Of a stretch of DNA of 8,426 nt, positions 6,528 to 8,426 are shown one piece after another. The first letter of the stretch is position 1. Every line of letters starts with the position of its first letter. The notes under the pieces were generated by a model that worked only from the letters and a program-made list of their open reading frames with translations, made no database searches and was not told the DNA's origin. Made by a program: the position numbers and the translations under genes. Source of the DNA: Planctomycetota bacterium (lineage in GTDB: Bacteria; Planctomycetota; UBA1135; GCA-002686595); contig JAQBVH010000097.1 in NCBI GenBank assembly GCA_027623615.1, positions 1 through 8,426 of the forward strand, written 5' to 3'.

Positions 6528-6992
6528 CAGAACTCCTTGGGTGGGTTCACAGGCTCGGGATGGGTCCCCGCTCGCCAGTCGAGCGGTCGACTTGGGACCT
6601 GCCAGGAGAGGATCGTGCGCTGCTACGCGCATCCCTCCGATCGCAACCGACGCATCTTGTGCCGTCGGGAGCGGCGTCTCCTCGCCCGTAGGCGGAGGAG
6701 CCTGCCGGTTCAACCGGTCTCGTCGTCCCCGGCGCTCTGCCTTCCGCGCACTGCCGTAGCGCGGCGTCGCGCGAGGGTCGCCAACGTTCGAAACGTCGGC
6801 CGAAACTCGATCGGACGAAGGGAGGAGGAGAACCATGTTGTCTCGATCACCTTGGCCCTGGCTCGGCCCCTGGTCAAGGAAGTTCCGCGGCCCCCGCGGG
6901 GTGTCTCCCCCACGGGTCGTCCCCCTGACCTCCAACCGCATCGGACGGTCCCCCGAGCACCTTGGAGCCCGTTTCGAGAACCGGTACAGGCG
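6528..6992 (-). other. Hairpin-rich non-coding stretch between truA and hpf
   Basis: 465 bases without a convincing minus-strand gene. On the minus strand several hairpins can be drawn. 6780-6800: 9 bp with one G-T pair, three-base loop. 6705-6717: CCGGTT/AACCGG with a one-base centre. 6678-6700: CTCCTC plus GCC with GGC plus GAGGAG, one bulged C, loop TACG. 6568-6586: CCGCTCG/CGAGCGG, loop of five. The last overlaps an alternative stem at 6577-6592 (6 bp, loop of four), and the two cannot form together. The stretch ends at the hpf ribosome site. It is probably the hpf leader or promoter region, or holds a small RNA; none of the RNase P, tmRNA or tRNA hallmarks was found. Confidence 0.45.
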
Positions 6993-7062
6993 TCATGCTG
7001 GGAACACCCCCGGTACCCCAGCCGGGCCCCGGTCGCGCCCGACGAAGGTCGGCTCGGGGTAG
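6835..7062 (+). CDS. Possible small plus-strand ORF with a strong ribosome site (doubtful)
   Basis: The only plus-strand reading with a good initiation signal: GGGAGGAGGAG stands just before ATG at 6835 and opens a 75-codon frame. The product is Arg/Pro/Gly/Trp-rich (begins MLSRSPWPWLGPWSR), has no recognisable domain or membrane helix, and its last third runs antisense to the 3' end of truA. Such compositions are typical of chance frames in G+C-rich DNA. It is kept only because of the ribosome site, which could itself be a chance purine run. Confidence 0.15.
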   Translation: MLSRSPWPWLGPWSRKFRGPRGVSPPRVVPLTSNRIGRSPEHLGARFENRYRRHAGNTPGTPAGPRSRPTKVGSG

Positions 7063-7790
7063 AGCACGCGTCCTAGATAGAGACCGCAGGCCGGCGCCGT
7101 GGGACCGACCGCCTCACGCTCACCGGAGCGCAGCGCCTCGTCGACGGTGTCGGCCGTGCGCCGGCCGCGGCCCACGTCGATCAGGGTGCCGACCATGTTG
7201 CGCACCATGTTGTAGAGGAACCCGTTCCCTTGCACGACGACGACGAAGCGTTCGCGGCGCGCGAGCACGCGCACCCCGTGCACGGTGCGCACCGTTCTCT
7301 TGCGCACGCTGCCTGCGTTGCCGAAGGCCACGAAGTCGTGGGTTCCTTGCATGCGCCGGGCCGCGTCGCGCATCGCGGCCAGGTCGAGGGACTGGTTGGT
7401 CCAGTGCTGGAACTGCGCTCCGATCGGCGAAGGGAAGCGGCTGGTGGCGACCAGGTAGAAGTAGCGCTTGCCGCGGGCGCTGAAGCGCGCGTGGAACTTC
7501 TCGCTGCAGGTCTCCAGGCGATTGATCACGACCCCATCGACGAGGTGGTAGTTCAACGCGTGCCGCACCCGATCGTCCTCGAGGCGGGTGTCTACGTGGA
7601 AGTGGGCCACCTGGCGCAAGGCATGCACGCCCCTGTCCGTGCGCCCGGCGCCGTGCACGGTCACCAGGGTCTCGAGCAGGCAAGCGAGGGCGTCCTCGAC
7701 AGCTCCCTGAACGGACAGGAAGCCGTCCTGGCGTTGCCACCCATGGAAACGGGAGCCGTCGTAGGCGATTTCGGCCCGCACGGTGCGCAT
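6993..7790 (-). CDS. truA: tRNA pseudouridine(38-40) synthase TruA
   Basis: Isomerises uridine to pseudouridine at positions 38-40 of the anticodon stem-loop of tRNAs. 265 aa, the usual length. Visible family features: the N-terminal strand and loop AYDGSRFHGWQRQ (9-21), the catalytic motif GAGRTDRGVHA (47-57) with nucleophile Asp52, KRYFYLV (108-114), and the C-terminal NGFLYNMVRNMVGTLIDVGRG (189-209, only key part of the motif is needed for identification). The ATG at 7790-7788 fits the family N-terminus but has no clear Shine-Dalgarno; the next upstream codons carry no better start. It follows rpoN by 79 bases on the same strand, so co-transcription is possible. The final 20 or so residues (GRDRGPAGVPGVFPA) are a low-complexity tail. 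truA is not usually found between rpoN and hpf. Confidence 0.95.
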   Translation of the reverse strand: MRTVRAEIAYDGSRFHGWQRQDGFLSVQGAVEDALACLLETLVTVHGAGRTDRGVHALRQVAHFHVDTRLEDDRVRHALNYHLVDGVVINRLETCSEKFHARFSARGKRYFYLVATSRFPSPIGAQFQHWTNQSLDLAAMRDAARRMQGTHDFVAFGNAGSVRKRTVRTVHGVRVLARRERFVVVVQGNGFLYNMVRNMVGTLIDVGRGRRTADTVDEALRSGEREAVGPTAPACGLYLGRVLYPEPTFVGRDRGPAGVPGVFPA

Positions 7791-7805
7791 GACCGCGAGA
7801 GTGTA

Positions 7806-7833
7806 GGCGAGGGCGCCCCCCGTTGGCCTCGCC
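7806..7833 (-). other. Inverted repeat in the rpoN-truA gap
   Basis: GGCGAGG (7806-7812) and CCTCGCC (7827-7833) can form a 7-bp stem with a 14-base loop, in the 79-base gap after the rpoN stop and 15 bases upstream of the truA start. There is no T-run, so it is not a standard terminator. It may influence truA initiation or be chance in G+C-rich DNA. Confidence 0.25.
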
Positions 7834-7869
7834 CAACCTGCGGATTCGCGCGGTGGATCGGGCCCGAGC

Positions 7870-8426
7870 CTAGAACCGGCGTCGACGGTACGAGCTCTCG
7901 ATACCCAGCTCGCGGCGGTACTTGGCGACCGTCCGGCGGGCAAGCTCGTGGCCCTTGTCCGCGAGTAGGGCGACCGCCTCATCGTCCGAGAGGGGCTTGC
8001 GCTTGTCCTCTTCCTCGAAGATGCAGCGCACCACCTCGCGCAAGTCGTCGCGAGCCGTGCCCTCTCCTCCTACCGCGACCTGGAACAAGGAGCGCAACGG
8101 TTCGATCCCCCAGGTGGTTTGGGCATACTTACCGGCCACGCAGCGGCTGACGGTCGAGACGTGCAGCTCGAGTTCGGCCGCCAGGTCGGTCATCGAGAGC
8201 GGGCGTAGGTGTCCCGGCCCGCGGTGCAGGTAGTCACTCTGATGGACGAAGATGGCCTGGGCGACCCGCAGGAGGGTCTCGCCCCGTTGACGTACGGCGT
8301 CGACGATCGCGCGGGCGCCGTCGACCTTCTGCCGAGCGTAGCGCCGAGCTTCGCTGTCGATGGCCTTGTCCTTGGCGATCGACGAGAGGCCCGCGTCGAT
8401 CGACACTGCTGGCAAGGCGCCGCGGC
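7870..8426 (-). CDS. rpoN: RNA polymerase sigma-54 factor RpoN, C-terminal part only
   Basis: Sigma factor that directs RNA polymerase to -24/-12 promoters and needs an AAA+ activator. Only the last 184 codons are in the window; the frame is open at the right edge and the gene continues beyond it. The visible part covers the end of the core-binding region, the segment RQRGETLLRVAQAIFVHQ and the helix-turn-helix region (MTDLAAELELHVSTVSRCVAGKYAQT). It ends with the RpoN box ARRTVAKYRRELGI, which reads the -24 element, and the stop follows soon after with an Arg-rich tail. Match to the family is clear along its length and no break is seen. A TTG at 8415 is an internal codon and not the start. 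Confidence 0.96.
   Translation of the reverse strand, partial: RGALPAVSIDAGLSSIAKDKAIDSEARRYARQKVDGARAIVDAVRQRGETLLRVAQAIFVHQSDYLHRGPGHLRPLSMTDLAAELELHVSTVSRCVAGKYAQTTWGIEPLRSLFQVAVGGEGTARDDLREVVRCIFEEEDKRKPLSDDEAVALLADKGHELARRTVAKYRRELGIESSYRRRRF

Noticed and set aside
6660..6730. tRNA-like GGTTCAACC on the plus strand
   Set aside because: The surrounding bases do not give a 7-base T-loop with a 5-bp stem, nor an acceptor or anticodon arm; it is half of a simple palindrome.
6528..6941. 138-codon N-terminal extension of hpf in the same open frame
   Set aside because: A strong AAGGAG stands before the ATG at 6527, the product from there has normal HPF length, and the extension is low-complexity with no family resemblance.

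Overview
The window is a high-G+C segment from a diderm (Gram-negative-type) bacterium. All confidently called genes lie on the minus strand. GTG starts are common (pilQ, pilO, pilM, HPr). The secretin gene requires an outer membrane, and the sigma-54, HPr and PTS-EIIA set points to a regulatory phosphotransferase system. The gene order is not that of a familiar enteric or pseudomonad genome. A Planctomycetota or deltaproteobacterial-type lineage is plausible, but that is inference and not shown by any marker here.

Read in the direction of transcription (from 8426 down to 1), the first half is a regulatory and translation cluster. It holds the C-terminal third of rpoN (sigma-54, cut by the window edge), truA (tRNA pseudouridine synthase), a roughly 465-base non-coding stretch rich in hairpins, hpf (short ribosome hibernation factor), a strong bidirectional hairpin terminator, ptsN (EIIA of the fructose/nitrogen type) and an HPr gene. 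This resembles the proteobacterial rpoN-hpf-ptsN-HPr neighbourhood, but truA is inserted and there is no hprK or rapZ between ptsN and HPr.

A 400-base intergenic region (4901-5300) follows. It contains a terminator-like hairpin directly after the HPr stop and two copies of an exact 46-base hairpin-spacer-hairpin module at a 78-base period.

The second half is a type IV pilus alignment and secretin operon, pilM-pilN-pilO-pilQ, tightly packed: ATGA overlap of pilM and pilN, 2-base gap between pilN and pilO, 49-base gap before pilQ. No separate pilP gene is present. The PilO-like protein is about twice the usual length and ends in a small beta-domain resembling the PilP/GspC/GspB C-terminal domain, so it may be a PilO-PilP fusion. 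The PilQ-like secretin has a signal peptide and a duplicated STN-like (N0) domain where AMIN domains would be expected, and runs off the left edge near its C-terminus.

PilM (cytoplasm), PilN and PilO(-P) (inner membrane and periplasm) and PilQ (outer membrane) together would form the core that aligns the pilus machine across the envelope. Sigma-54 commonly drives pilin transcription in other bacteria, but whether it does so here cannot be read from the window.
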